Assembly: GCA_001630475.1 (NCBI GenBank)
Contig: KV419430.1
Span: 27,031 to 91,030 of the forward strand
Source: Sistotremastrum niveocremeum HHB9708
Taxonomy: Eukaryota; Basidiomycota; Agaricomycetes; Sistotremastrales; Sistotremastraceae
Direction of reading: 5' to 3'
DNA: 64,000 nucleotides
The notes beneath the pieces are model-generated. The model had not been told where the DNA came from and ran no database searches. It was given only the letters and a program-made list of their open reading frames with translations. Position numbers and translations under genes: made by a program. Shown piece by piece: positions 48,201-60,803 of the stretch. Numbering within the stretch: the stretch's first letter is position 1; each line of letters begins with the position of its first letter.

Positions 48201-49176
48201 GATCAGCATCTCAGGCGATGTATACATCAAGACAGATATCGGCATCTTATTCTTAGCAAGAACTGCACTGGCAAGACTCCCAGTCCTGAGAAATTCCGTG
48301 CTGGGGGCAAGATCGTGGGCTCTCCATGACTATCGTGGACGGCTGCTGGAGGATTCTGAGCTTCATGACCAAGTGGAAAAGCCACCTGATATATTGAAGG
48401 TGAGTATTCAACGCCTTTTCACCTAGAAAGTTCCTGACGCCACCGTATCAGCGTGTTTAACACGTTCACAGCCAGTCTTTGATATCGAACGCCAATACTC
48501 ATCCTCCGCACACTATAGTCGCGGATTGAGGCTCATCATTAACAGGGATAGGCAATTACGCTAGGGTCTAAATTTGCCTCAAATCAGATGTTCCAGGATC
48601 GAAGAACGCCAATCCCGCGTCCACACTGTCCACCTCCGTCATCACAGGCGGCATGCCTCATGAATGCCATCAGATGCCCGGATTCAATAGGCCCCAAGTA
48701 CGCGCAGATCCACCACGGCGTGACCCATGACGCAGCCATCAAACCGCTAATCTCAGGATGGACCTGTCAACGTTCTACGAGGCAGATTTGTGCAGGAGAC
48801 ACGAAGCTCCCAGTGGGAAGATCATGAATACGGAGGACTTGAACGTAAGCATGGCGAGGAGATGGAATTGATTGAGACTATGCGAGTTGGCGAGCAGGGT
48901 GCAGGTTGGGATGTCAGAGTTCCTGGTGTTGCACCCAAGATTGAAGATGTTGCGAGGACTCGATGGGCAGGGCCAGACCTGGGTGCTCACAATGATGAGA
49001 CACGTGAAGGCCGACTGCAGATGACCTCTGATGAGATCGATGTTCTGCGTGTGCAAGACATCATTGGTTCGCGCGCTACTCTCCCTTGTCTCAGAAATGT
49101 TGATAACGAAGCGATTTTCTTTCAACTAGATTTTACAATGGCTTGTACAGTACGTTAGAAGACTTTGGTTTACAAT
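45266..49176. other. Candidate exons, no gene resolved
   Basis: Protein-like pieces on the minus strand suggest one or two unresolved genes. One runs from 48179 leftwards and starts MASNSAHPGLTMEELVQREI; further pieces lie near 47186-47416, 47060-47120 (NCVMIEAMFHLQALGQAKEK) and 46439-46693. Another lies at 45580-45903, with ILSTDVGSWAVDLTLGAEDL. A plus-strand stretch at 48790-49158 is also open. I could not chain them in phase and recognise no domain. Confidence 0.3.
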
Positions 49177-51184
49177 TCAAATCTCGACTTGTATGGTCTT
49201 AACTTTGGGCCGCTTGGAGGCTGGTCCTACGAATCGTGCCGCATAGTTGCCAGATGGCTCCTCCCGCTTTCTCCTCCTGTCCACAGATCCATCAATTCTC
49301 GGTGTCCATCGAGGGCGAAGGCGTTCGTATGCTCCAAGATCAGGAGGCCGACAACCGTCTAGATTACATCCACAAGGCCCATTGAAATCTGGTAGAACGC
49401 TTGAGATTACAGGCTTTCCCTCGATGGTGATTGTTTCTTCGTCGCTGATGACCATGTCCCCGTATGTAGGAACGTACGATATAAGCGCCGGCTGAGCATT
49501 GTCAGGAACTGATTATCAAGCTCAAACGGTCAGAAAAATGGTAGGGAGTGGAATTACATACAATGACGACGGCTGATCAAGCAAAGTCGCTTCTTTGGGT
49601 CTTCATGCAATAGCGCAGCGAGGAGGATTGCTAAAGGCTTGGTCGATTGGTTGCAAGGGTTGTTGTCCTTCCAATTCTTGGCAGGAGGGAGACCGTATGG
49701 CCAATTAATGAAGACGTAATGCCCTGCCACAGCTGCATCAATATATCCTGCCCATCCACAAGGAGGGTCTGAATTGATAGGTTCTAAGAAGAACTGATAA
49801 GTCTTCGATGCCGTCAATCATATTCACAAAGCCTACCAGTGATAAGTTTGAAAACGTCTCTCAGGGTCTTCCTCGCTTTCAAGACTGATTCTTGCAACTG
49901 CAACTCCAGCGTCTCAAACCGAGCATCTCGCGTGATGAGACCCGGGCCGTTCTCGTGAAACTCAGGCTCGTGTAATACTCTTGGCCAAGAGCCTGACTTG
50001 GTAAGCGGAAGGTCTTCGACCTTGATATTGCACAAAATAACTCTCGTGCCCTCACTATTGGGATCCGTGCGACGAATAGTAGCCCACACCGGATCTGGGA
50101 TGTTGTTATTCACGATCTCGACCGAAGGGTTCCGGGGCAAAGAAACATCATCGAGGAACTGATCTTCCTCGTCGTCTTCGGACACCTGCTCGTCCTCAGA
50201 AGCGTCTAACGTTACGGACCTAACGTCAGAATTGCCACTTTCAGGTGCCATCGAAGTCACGTCCACAGGCTGCTGAACAGGCTCAACATCTGCATCGATA
50301 GTCTCTGGTTCAGCACGCTCTGGGCCATGATCATTTAGATCGCTCGGAGGAGTCCCAGACATGTTGACAGTGATCGTAGCAGTTGGGTGAGGCATTTCGG
50401 GGCGTAATGCATCAGACTGCGGAAGACCAGTGCGTTGAATAGAGGGGAGGCGCATCTCATTCGTGAGAACTGCCAAAGGAACATTGCCTACAGCGGAAGT
50501 TGAGGATGTGAGAAGGTTCCAGAGCATGGGATTGTAGACTGACCAGAACTACTTGGACAGTGACGCGTCATAAAGTCCGCCCACAAACGCCTCGTATCGT
50601 CCTTGACCCCATCCAGGGCCGCGAAAGCGTCGGCCACTGTAGAACGGGTTACTCCCCAATGCTCGCAATAATTATCAAGGAGTTGGAGCATAAGAGCTGC
50701 AAGGAGGTTAGTCATGGCAAGGAATCAAAGGAGGAGGTTGACGCACCGGCAAGCTCTACGACATTGGGCGCGACGTATGTGGCTTCAATCGGAGGGCGCC
50801 AGTGATCAGGCCCCAAGAAGGTGATGTTTTGGTCAGAGCGAGGCTGCTGTTCGATCATCAATTAGTTTGATGCTCTGTTGGGAGAAAGGCATAGCTTACA
50901 CTAGTGCGATTCGACAGATGCGTAGCGCTACAAGCCCAATATCCATCAGACTTGTTGGTCCGCAGAAAGGATGCCACCGACCTTTGACCACCTTGGCTGC
51001 CTTCTTCGATCGGTCCCAAGGACATATCGTGAGGCGTCATACTTGATGGATGTTTGAGAGAAGAAGTGCGATGGACTGAAACTCCACTGACCAGGCTTTT
51101 ATACAGAATCAAAAGACGATTTTTTGCACTAAGCTCGGGACCGTCACAAGGGCGTCCGTTGATGTCACCCACGACTCCTCCCAT
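49177..51184 (-). CDS. 580-aa protein of unknown function, nuclear-like composition
   Basis: Six exons (51184-50900, 50846-50747, 50696-50544, 50487-49837, 49783-49562, 49508-49177) keep phase to a 580-residue product. The middle has an acidic run, EDEQVSEDDEEDQFLDD (about 277-293). A compact region follows with PCGWAGYIDAAVAGHYVF and NWPYGLPPAKNWKDN. The C-terminus has two basic clusters, RRRKR (548-552) and KRPKVK (569-574), that look like nuclear localisation signals. No family is recognised. An additional 5' exon with an ATG near 51480 is possible but was not phase-matched. The consistent phase across five introns is the main evidence that it is a real, intact gene. Confidence 0.6.
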
Positions 51185-51657
51185 TTTACGGTATGTCCAA
51201 TAGTCAGGAGGAATATTGGCAGATGGTCATCAATTGGGTTTCCAAAGGAATCTAGACAAGAGTTGTCACGCGCCGCAAATGTAGGTTCGCTTGCTGGAGG
51301 ACTCCATCGGCGGTTGTCGATTGAAGTGGAGGAGTCTTCTGGACATGAGAAGAACGAAGGTTCAAATAATACAGAGTACAGTACCATGATTTGAGCTGAC
51401 AGTTCTGCCTCAGTTCTTCGTTTTGGCAGCTCGCCAGTTCCTGGGACGCCGCCGTGTTCCTGAGTCTGGATTCCTGACATAGCTGTCCAACCGGATCTGA
51501 GGTCCGGTATCACCGTATCACCGCTCACTTCATTGGGAGAGAGTATGAGAAGAGGTCTGGATTGAACGTGACAGTCCCAATACAGTACTACTCTTTTCTG
51601 CAGCGTGCAGGCTATCTTCCAGGTCACATTGAAGTACACTAGTACACTGAGGGCCCC

Positions 51658-51918
51658 TTGTCCATCAATCGCGACTTCCAGCATGAACGTGAACCTGGTG
51701 ATCACTGTGATTCACTAATCAACTTCAAGATCAACTTTCGCTACATATATCTTTGGAGGGCTCGTGTTGAAGCTTATAGCGATCTGGAAGAACTTCTCAC
51801 TGCCTACCGGACCGAAAACATAAGAAACGTGCTCGATCCTCCCAAGAGTCATAATCGGGTTACCTTCGAAAAGTGGTGGAACAATCTGTTTGAGTTCAAT
51901 GAATCTGCAGCTTTATAG
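51658..51918 (+). CDS. Unidentified short coding-like stretch
   Basis: About 86 codons with a protein-like C-terminus (VEAYSDLEELLTAYRTENI and FEKWWNNLFEFNESAAL). It may be the last exon of an unresolved plus-strand gene. No family is recognised. Confidence 0.3.
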   Translation: MSINRDFQHEREPGDHCDSLINFKINFRYIYLWRARVEAYSDLEELLTAYRTENIRNVLDPPKSHNRVTFEKWWNNLFEFNESAAL

Positions 51919-53340
51919 GCCTTGCGATAGTTACGAATCAAAGTAGTCGACGTGGCTCATGTATCAGCCTTAGGACAGCCTATTATCATGTTTGATTCCA
52001 TCGTGCGTGTCTTGAATTTGCCGGAGCAGAACTTCTGAATACAGACCTCCGGGTCGACAGACAGATCTCGACTTCTTGTGGGTGGTGATATGTGAATGGC
52101 TTGATCGTTTGATCAATGTTTCAGATTATTCCTGGTATGAGATGAGCACTGATAGGGAGAATACCATGGCCTTTTGTACTTTGGCATCTCCGATTGGCTC
52201 TTCAGCCCCAGTTTACACGGAGGTTTCAAACATTCCAATGAATTGATCTCACAGCTGGGGATTTTCGGACAAATTAGTTATATTTAATACCAAAACATCC
52301 GCAACCTGAAACAAGAAAAGAGAGAGGACTGAAATACACCGCCCGAATATGTCCAGAGCTGTCTACGTTCAGTGGATCTGGTACCTATCCTGATGCATGG
52401 TCAAGACTCAGTAGGCCTCCTGAGACGGTCTTCGTCTGACGACTGGTGTGAACTCTCCGTAGTTTCAAAATAAATCTTACAGGCCGCCTGTCTCTGCGCC
52501 GCAGGTACATTCTCGGTTGGCTATAGAGTCGTTAACAACAAATCGGAGCAGCAGTCAAATAGAGACATACTTCGTGAATCGATGGATCACAACCTGATAC
52601 ACGGAGCAGGAGAAAACGGAACCTGTGGCTGGTCAACGTTATCAGCTCATAGAGCACAACGTGGGATACATTAGTGATCACGTACCAGAGCCTCTCCAGA
52701 GCAAAATCCCGATGGACCGGCCGTGGTGGAGGATCCCGACGCTGGAGGTAGGTTTCATCACTGGACTTGTTGCTGACATCGTGATAAGCTGACGAACAAT
52801 CAGGAGCGAAATGAAGGAAGCTCACATACCAATCCCGTTACTCCAGACATTGCAAAACACATCGTAATCTTTATGATTTGCGCATGTGAGTTGTGTGCAA
52901 TGACGATCATTGCAAGCTTCTCGAGCCATCAGTATATTGATATGTCAAAACATTGGAAGCAGAAAGAATAGCTTACTGGAAGTCATCGCACGAAATATTG
53001 CGATATATTGAGGAAGGATCGCGATAATCTGATACAGGGACTGCAGATCCAGGCATCTCAGTACACCCGCTGTCAAACAAAAACAAAGCTCACCTGGTGT
53101 GTTACCAAGGTGAACTGCAGCGGGCGACCGAGATGAAGATGGCTGCGGCCGGCTTAGGGCCATTCAGCGTCGGAGAGTCAGATCGAAGAGCTGTGTGCTC
53201 AAGCCATGCGCATGGTCTCGATTAAAGAGCTTAGAAGTGTTTAAAACAAGAGGAGGAGGAGAAGCAGCAGAGCAACGCCATCCGATATGAGGTAGATAGA
53301 GAAAGATGGAAGAAAGATGAGGGACTATTTTGTCAGTCAC
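51919..53340. other. No recognisable gene
   Basis: Minus-strand open stretches at 52532-52825 and 52945-53163 have no recognisable domain. The sequence from about 53160 onward grades into the repeated module described at 53341-53516. Confidence 0.4.
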
Positions 53341-53516
53341 CTTCTTCCTTTTATGCACCAGCAGCTCAACACACGGCATTTGGGATCGGAGTGCAACTGA
53401 ATTGAAGGCAGAAATCGGGATGTACTTTTAGAAAGCTCTTGGCATCCACGGAGATTGCATGAATTGGATTGGACCTCGACCATGAAAGGAAGGACGCGGA
53501 GGCTTACCGCTCAAAG
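53341..53516 (-). repeat. Repeated gene-derived module, copy A (left part)
   Basis: Homologous to about 58415-58590: on the minus strand both begin ATGCCAAGA..TTTCT and run on through CGATTTCTGCC and GAGCTGCTG. Copy A has an in-frame stop soon after the ATG, so it is a pseudogene. Interrupted on its right by inserted sequence from 53518 to about 54585. Confidence 0.6.
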
Positions 53517-53517
53517 T

Positions 53518-53780
53518 AGGGGTTCCCACGCACGAGATAACATGCGAGATAACATGAGTTATCTCGCGGGCTCAATCACGCTCTTTTGTAGGGCGTGTAA
53601 AATCTTCTCAATATTATCGTAGGAAGATATGAATATAAATGATTATATACCGTCTTTATACGATTAATTAATCGAGAGAGAAGCACCAGGTAGCCCACTG
53701 CGAGATAACACGAGATAACATGTGACTGTGACTGCGCGTGACGCGTGCAAGGGCCGAGCTTGCTGCCCTAGTGAACCCCT
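53518..53780. mobile_element. 263-bp TIR element (MITE-like)
   Basis: Ends are inverted repeats AGGGGTTCCC (53518-53527) and GTGAACCCCT (53771-53780). GAGATAACA motifs lie near both ends: GAGATAACATGCGAGATAAC on the left and CGAGATAACACGAGATAAC on the right. GAGATAACATGAGTTATCTC forms an inner inverted repeat. It is AT-rich in the middle with no coding capacity. No clear target duplication was seen. It interrupts the repeated module whose uninterrupted copy is at 58415-58900. Confidence 0.55.
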
Positions 53781-54074
53781 GCGTGCGAGCTCTCAACGTC
53801 CAAGGTGCTGTCAAAAGTATATTGAGTCGTCTATAGTATCTACCCTGTTCACTTTAGAAATTTAAAGCGGATTTATAGCCCATTAGCAACTGTAAAAATA
53901 AAGAAATCAGCGATGGCTGGTCGAATAAATCCCGGAAGCATTACACCAGTGTGTTATGGGCACGAAGAACTCACCACAAGATCGCTCCATAAGTGCTTGT
54001 CAATTCAAGCAGAGCGCGGGGCTACCAGCTTCCTGTCGTACCGGTGCATGTGGCGAAAAGGCTCCGAAAGGGGT

Positions 54075-54091
54075 CCGGGGCAGCGCCCCGG
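54075..54091. repeat. GC-rich hairpin
   Basis: Perfect 7-bp stem CCGGGGC / GCCCCGG with an AGC loop, in otherwise mixed sequence. No T-run follows, so it is not a bacterial-type terminator. Confidence 0.6.
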
Positions 54092-54504
54092 GCGAAAAAT
54101 GATAATTTGAGAGGACTAAAAGACCGGAATCACGTCAAATCTCTTTCGATGAATCTCCTGGCCCAGTTGGACTCCATCCATGAATTTATTGAGCTCGAAT
54201 TTTCCGCATATAGCCCATCCGAGCCTTCCTTGAGCCAGTCTTTTGGTGTATTCAAAGCCGCAAATGATACAATATATTCTACGAAGAGATTAATGAGGTT
54301 TGGCTCATATAAAAGTGGTGAACCAACGCAGTGACGGTAAGAAGATATAATGTTTACCTCCTTCACATGTTGAACCGCGCCGATAGGCGCGCGCGCGACA
54401 GCGTTTTAACTCCAAAAAAACACTCCAGAATACATTCAAAACCATGTTTGAATTCGCATAATTATGTATGATTTGATAATGATCTTCACAGAAAATGCTA
54501 CCCA

Positions 54505-54560
54505 AGTTCCCTTTCTCTCTCTCCCTTTTCTTTCTTTTCCTTTCTTTTTCTCTTTCTTTT
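54505..54560 (+). repeat. Pyrimidine tract
   Basis: About 55 nt almost entirely C and T (CTTTTCTTTC-type). It could be a simple repeat or part of the end of an inserted element. Confidence 0.7.
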
Positions 54561-54589
54561 CGGGCCGAAATACCCCCTTCTTTGAGGGG

Positions 54590-54900
54590 AAAACCGACGC
54601 GGAAGCAACTCGAAGCCAGAGTGGAGTAGACGCCCACGAAGCGCTCTCCGATTATTAGCCCAACGATTCTCTCCTCTCGATCATAGCCTCTACGCGGGCC
54701 AGACGCGATCGGCAAGGACGGAAAGTCCTTCCCGAGGTCCGAAGAAGATCGCTGCAAAGAAAGATGTCAAGGGGTCCGGGGGAGTCAGGAAAAAGCATGC
54801 CAGACACTCTTGATTCTTGCGATCCGAGCTCGATTGCTGGCCTTGATCGATCGAAGGCTTCTCGGATATCGTCGAATGCGAGAGGGAGAAGAAGAAGCGC
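54590..54900 (-). repeat. Repeated gene-derived module, copy A (right part)
   Basis: Resumes homology with about 58590-58840: shared tracts GAAGCAA.TCGAAGCCA, GTAGACGCCCA.GAAGCGC and CTCTCGATCA.AGCCTC. Together with 53341-53516 it forms one disrupted copy. Confidence 0.55.
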
Positions 54901-57900
54901 ACTGCGTCCATGTGGACCACCAGAATCCGCTTCTTTGATTACGGTCTACCATTGCTTGAGGATATGGGGAAAGAGAAGTCTCGAAGGCACACATAATTTG
55001 GCGTTCGATGGAAAAGGATGACACTCATTTTATGACTGTGCCAACGAGCGGAAAGCTTGAACGCAGAACGATGCTAATAGTTTCAAAGAGTCGCGTCATT
55101 TGGCCATGCAAAGCTTGGAAGAAAATCTGATGAAATGCGTATCAGCAGGGTGTAATGAGGAGATAGACACGAACGACGTACCAATTCACACCATTCACGC
55201 AGCAGCTTTTTGCCTCATCACGACACTGCCAAAACCACTGAATGCACTCTGTTAGACCGATGAGACTTGCGAGTACTCTCTCTGCAGAATTCGTCGCAAG
55301 CAGATATTGGGAGCTGTAGGACGAAACTGAATTGGCCATGAATGGATCGAGGAGCCAAGTGAGAAGAGGGGACTTGGGAATGATTCAGATAAGATCTCGA
55401 CGTAGTTGACGATGACGATAAAAGGAGTATGTAAACGCACTCGAAGAGCAGCTAAAGGCAGAAGAATGTCAGCATGGTCCAGTGTACATTTGAATGAAAT
55501 ATAGGAGCGTACCTTAATATTCACGAAGGCTGTAGTATCTGTCTCCACAGGTACATAATTAGCACTAGCAGTATCATCAAAAGTATCTTGCCAAAGTCAC
55601 AAAATTGCAACCCGTCCTTCGGCGCTGCAGAACATCAAGTCTGAACAACTGACACGACACCCGTATCTCAAGCAGTGTTATTCCATGATTTGAGCGAGAG
55701 GTATGGTATTATTGAGGGCGCCAATGAGGCTTAGTGTGATACGAACGGGGAGCAGACGCTTGACTCTTGACAGGAAGCCACCAATATCTCGCACACAATC
55801 TTTATTATGTATTATCCAAGAGACTAATACAAGATAATATGTGGATGAGAACACGTAAACGCATGATTTTCCATACCATCAAAAGCCTTCCAAACTCTGT
55901 CGCGGCCTAGAGCAACATGGCATTTCCTCAGAACAATAGAAGGTGCGCGGCGCTGAATCAAATGCTTGCGGAGACATGGCCTTGAATGGTGTCAGTGTGC
56001 CCTTATAGATGAGAAGTCAATGCGACGACAGAAATCGATGGGCTCAATTCCACGTACATCATGCATGGTGCTTCCTAGGCATCACCGATTCCATGATCTT
56101 GTCGCGGTCGAGAGACCGCAGCTGGAAAGTGACAGAAATGAGCGAGATAATGGCAATCAAACGGTAAAATGATTGTTCGTACCCACCGGGAATCCATCGG
56201 CATAGGAAGACTGGGTCCTGAGCGAGATCATCACGCACGCCGACAGAGAGTGACGCCTAGTAGACGGTCCGGGTGAAACTGTTTAACATCGCAATACTCA
56301 AAGGAGAGAGGACTCAGACCCGAATGAGGCGTGGCAATGTCACGCAGGAAAGACAGCAGGGATGTCCTTGAAAATATGAGATAGATAGAAGTGAGATGAG
56401 GGAATCGCACAGAACTCATCCGCCTTATATATGTTGAGAATAGTTTATTGGGACAAAGATTCATGTGGCAAGTATCGATAGATCGAACGGGAGGAGATCG
56501 GCGATTATTCTTAGACTTCTCTTGGCATCGGGAGAATTGAGATCGGAAGGCTTGACGTGGATTCAGACTGATTCAGTAGTCGGGGGATCTAGGACGATCG
56601 TCGTCTTTGTAGAAGTTCTCGGGCGGGCGTCGTAGGAAGACCGGATAGATCGGACGATCGAGATTCCGACGGGGCAGAGATCGTCAATTCTAAGATTACA
56701 GTCGGTGGGCACCCCAAAGCAGATCTCGTCCATCCGATGACATCTCCAAACTTCTGTAATACTTTTCCGGCTGAAAGACGCATCACACCAAAGTATTTCA
56801 CGAACAATCCATTTCAATATCCAGAACTATATATTACACAATAGTCTGAGACCGCGCTGATTCCCAATCCTACGGACCCCAATACCACATATCAACACCA
56901 TCTTTTGACTGCTTCCACCTCGACACCCTAACAGAGACCGCGGCATTGCATGGCGCAGAGATCCGGCAAAAGGAGGGTTCAGAGATTGTAATACACAGGA
57001 TTGGCTGCATGCAGAGCAAAACAAGAGAAACTGACATGGCGAGGATCCCGCGGGGGTCTCCAGCCGTCGCGATTTCGGAGAGCTAAGCCTTCCTGGCGAA
57101 TTAAGACTGCAGAGCAGATTAGAGCTGCGATAGAAATATGATATGTTAGAAGACGTGCCTTTTCTTTCACCGGATCAACCTCATCAAAACGCGAGTCAGA
57201 TAAGTTGATGATCTGAAGATAAAAGGTCTCACCAAGACTAAGCAATGCGCTAATAGCACTTGCCGAAGCGCAGTTCCATCCTGGAAATCGAAACGCTCTT
57301 ACGAATACTGGATATATGACTCAGTCAAAGAGAGATCAGAGAGTAGAATGAGAGCACTCACACGCTGGGGGCCGACGACCGTCCCTGCTGCCCAAGCAAT
57401 ACGTAATGGGCACAAGGAATGTTGCGTCGTCGAGCTTCAATCCTTGTAGACCCAGCAATCGACTAGAACATGGGATGGACTGCAGTTTGAACGAGATGGC
57501 GATAGGGAAGGGGAGGAGGTATGTGATGGATCCAAGAAACGATGTAATACGTTAGCCAGAGCGCTAGATGAGGTAGATGACGGAAAGATGAAGAAATCCA
57601 TCGCCGCCATTGTATCTTTATACATCTCGCCAGGCGATAAAGAAAGGGCATTCCTGAGCTTCGGAGCATACGCGTGGAAGATCCTTGGCACTCCCGAAGA
57701 TCGATCGATCGAACGAAGTAGGATCTTTTAGAGTGTAGTTGCAGTTCGGTTATAATCAATTTTGGCAAGCTCCCAGTCAATCACACCACCCGCTCCACCA
57801 AGTGCCAAGGATTTGATTGGTTGGAGCGTAGCTAAACCGTAACCAAAGTCAACTGCAAATACACTCTTTGGCAGCGGTCCGACAGGAGCGGACCTCAGAT

Positions 57901-58414
57901 CGAAGCTTGGAGAAAACCAGACGCCGAAGACGGGGGCAGGATCGGAATGATCGCGATCGATGGGGGTCGGGGAGCTGATCGGGGACGAACTGGACGAAAG
58001 CGAATGAAGAGGTTCCGACGCGAAAGATCCCATCTTACGAGATCCGTATCGCAAGGCACGGTCGATCAGGAGCGGGGAAGGATCAGGAAGGATCGAGGAC
58101 TGATCGAGGGTGGCTGGGAGCGGTACGATCTCGATGACGGGTTTCCGGTGGGAGGTGAGGATAAGTGTTTTGCGAGATAAATTTTCGAGATAATGAGCGG
58201 TTGGAAACTCTACAGAGTCACTACTCACTATACCATACGGAGGCCTCGACTATATGGATTGGTCAAATCCATTAATTGGAAGGAGCAAACGCGCAGCAGA
58301 CGCGACGACTTCACGAAAGAGGAAGCTAGCGTGACGTGACGTATCGCCTTTCGTGACAACGTTCTTTCGATGGCCCGTCTGCCTATAGATCTGGTCGTCT
58401 AATCCACTGGTCTC
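54901..58414. other. Decayed minus-strand gene-like region
   Basis: Protein-like minus-strand pieces lie near 57240-57020 (LGETFYLQIINLSDSRFDEV, then a hydrophobic helix), 56807-56589 and 58200-57728 (SVFAVDFGYGLATLQPIKSL). Related 'CTTGGCAT..CGAGA' motifs occur near 56520 and 57690, suggesting further diverged copies of the module at 53.4 and 58.5 kb. No complete gene could be assembled. Confidence 0.35.
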
Positions 58415-58900
58415 ATCTAACAGCAGCTCAGCACACGGAATTCGATCTGAGTTCGGAGCGCAATCGAATTCAATGATTGAATTGTAGGCAGAAATCGGAA
58501 TGTGTATTGAGAAAGTTCTTGGCATTTACCGAGATCGCGAACATCAATATTGGACATCTGAGATGGAACGAAGGAGCTGGCGGAGGGGGTTGGAAGCAAA
58601 TCGAAGCCACGAGTGAAGCAGACGCCCAAGAAGCGCCCTCCGAATCGATACCTAAAGATTTCTTCCTCTCGATCAGAGCCTCAACGCGGAACATACTCAA
58701 TCGCCAAGGGCTCGAAGTCATTCCGGAGGAGAATCATGATAAGAAGACACAACGAGTAGTTCGGGAAGATCAGAGCCGGAAGAAGACAAGCGAAACTGAG
58801 ATCCAAGCTCGATTCCTTGCCTCGATCGGACGGCAGGTCTCAAGAGGGACGAATATAGACGGGGAGAGCTTGATGAGATCATCGCATGAATGATTTGGCA
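58415..58900 (-). repeat. Repeated gene-derived module, copy B
   Basis: Uninterrupted counterpart of 53341-53516 plus 54590-54900. On the minus strand an ATG near 58525 opens MPRTFSIHIPISAYNSIIEF for about 91 codons. The upstream side contains ALIERKKSLGIDSEGASWAS. The function is unknown. Confidence 0.5.
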
Positions 58901-60803
58901 CGGAGTTTTCGGTAGACGACTGTTTGAAATGTTTCCCGATGGCAAATGAGAATGTCGACGGGGCGATTTGGATGTAAAATTCTCGAGCAAATGGAGGGGG
59001 TACTCAGGGGACTGAGGCACATGCTTTGCTGATGACGCTTGTATTGAACGATGTGCAATGCCAAGGAGTGGAAGGACGTGCACTCTGGATATCGAAAGTT
59101 GACATGAATGGCTGCCATCGGCCTTTCAGCAGACTACAATGAGCACAGGAGCCCGAGGAACGCACCAGTTCAAGCCCTTCACACCGCTCCCGTCTACCAT
59201 CAAATCGTCGTCGTCGAGCCCGAGCTTCGCTTTCTGAAAGAATTCGTTGAATGCGCCTTTGACGAAACTCGTCGCAAGCACTCTTCTCGATTTTGGCATG
59301 TTGAAAGAGTCTTGAGCTGTCGCTGCCGAGCCATTTCAAATCAGTAAATTCACCAAAAGTGTCCGAATGATCGGCTAACCATGAAACTGTCCAGAGAGGA
59401 CTGGCCAACGCTGACAAGCTGCCTCATTCATGACAGAGAATACAGAGTTTGCGATGTGGAGCTGGTTCCAAATCGAGATTGGGCGTTTTCAAACTCAGCT
59501 TGCGCGTTCCGGCTCTATTTCCTGGCTCTATTCTCTGTTGCTCTCATATCAACGCGATGTTGGACTATTAGAATCTCTGGCCGCGTGGATTATGTCAGAG
59601 CACTTCACATCTGTTACTGACTCAATAATCCAGGACAAAATCCAAGGTTACTGACTAAGATGGCGATCTCAAGGAAGGTGGCGGATAACATGGTAAAGAA
59701 AGAGATGTGACAACAACGAAGTGGCAGTATCAAGGATCGGAGGGTGAATTATCGACAGAAGAACGGAATTACGTGTCTGCGAGCCTGTGAGTGTTTATCG
59801 GACTTGATTTGCGTTGAAGTTTACGCGTGCCGGCATCCAACCTAAAATTTGAGCCCTCGAACCTCTCGGTGGCATCTTGCTTCTTCAAAGATCGTAGTCA
59901 TTCATCCAAGGAGTTGCAAGTTGAGCTCCTAGTGTTTCCGAGCTGCTTCTTCATGATGCTCAGTGATGTGAAGTGTAGAGTCGCATAGCATCCTGTATTA
60001 GTCATAGTCGCTGAATAATCGAGTCGTAAAATCACGCGCGCCCTATAGCATCCATGACGTCATCTCACCGTGATCCCGTTGACTTTCAAACACGCGTCAA
60101 CATCTCGTTCCCCTGCTATATCCTTGATTCCTCTCTTCGTGCCTGGCATCCCTACCCCAATCATTTATTAATGAACGTTCATTGGCGGGCGGTGAGGCGG
60201 GCCAACTCATTCTGGCCTCGCCTTGCCATCTACCTTGATCCTTGATTCTTTCGGATTCGCGACAGACGGCTCAAGTAGTACTTGGTGGTGGTCTTCGTAA
60301 GTGATTCTGATCTATATCATTCTGGTCACCGGAGTCGCACATCTAACGTACTGCCCTCGTCTTCAGGTGGAACTGCGCTCTGTATGTTATTTCTTCCAAT
60401 CTCTTCTATATCACCCTACTAATAGTCCTTCCCTGCATACTTCTCTGCATCATTCGACCTTGGATTGCTTCATTCCTCGGTCAAATGTCAGAGGTTTGAG
60501 GCAGGAGATTTCGCTCCCAGTCGTTAACAGTTGGCATGCCTCCGGCTGTCAGCCAATATCCAGTCTGCAGACTCTGGTCTCATGTTGTGGCCTTCATCAT
60601 TGATGTTGTGCGGCCGCGTCACAGAGATTCCCAGCTCTTCAGGAATCAGGACTGATGCGACGTACTTACCATATTCGTATTCGTATGTATTATTTCGTGG
60701 CGGTCAAGGTCAGAGATGGAAGCTGAGACAAATGCGGTCAACGAACTGTGGATATATCATGTTACATGAGGAACTCGTACTTGTAAGATTGTTCAAGCTG
60801 GGG
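58901..60803. other. No recognisable gene
   Basis: Open stretches at 59004-59417 (minus) and 60301-60603 (plus) show no recognisable domain; the latter has a short hydrophobic start. No exon chain was found. Confidence 0.4.

Larger units (their letters stand above)
53781..54590. other. Second inserted stretch, unclassified
   Basis: About 800 bp absent from the related copy near 58590. It includes a GC hairpin (54075-54091), a plus-strand open piece with MNLLAQLDSIHEFIELEF and a pyrimidine tract at the right. I could not assign it to an element class. Confidence 0.4.

Noticed and set aside
54070-54095. Rho-independent terminator
   Set aside because: The GC hairpin has no T-run and the genome is eukaryotic.
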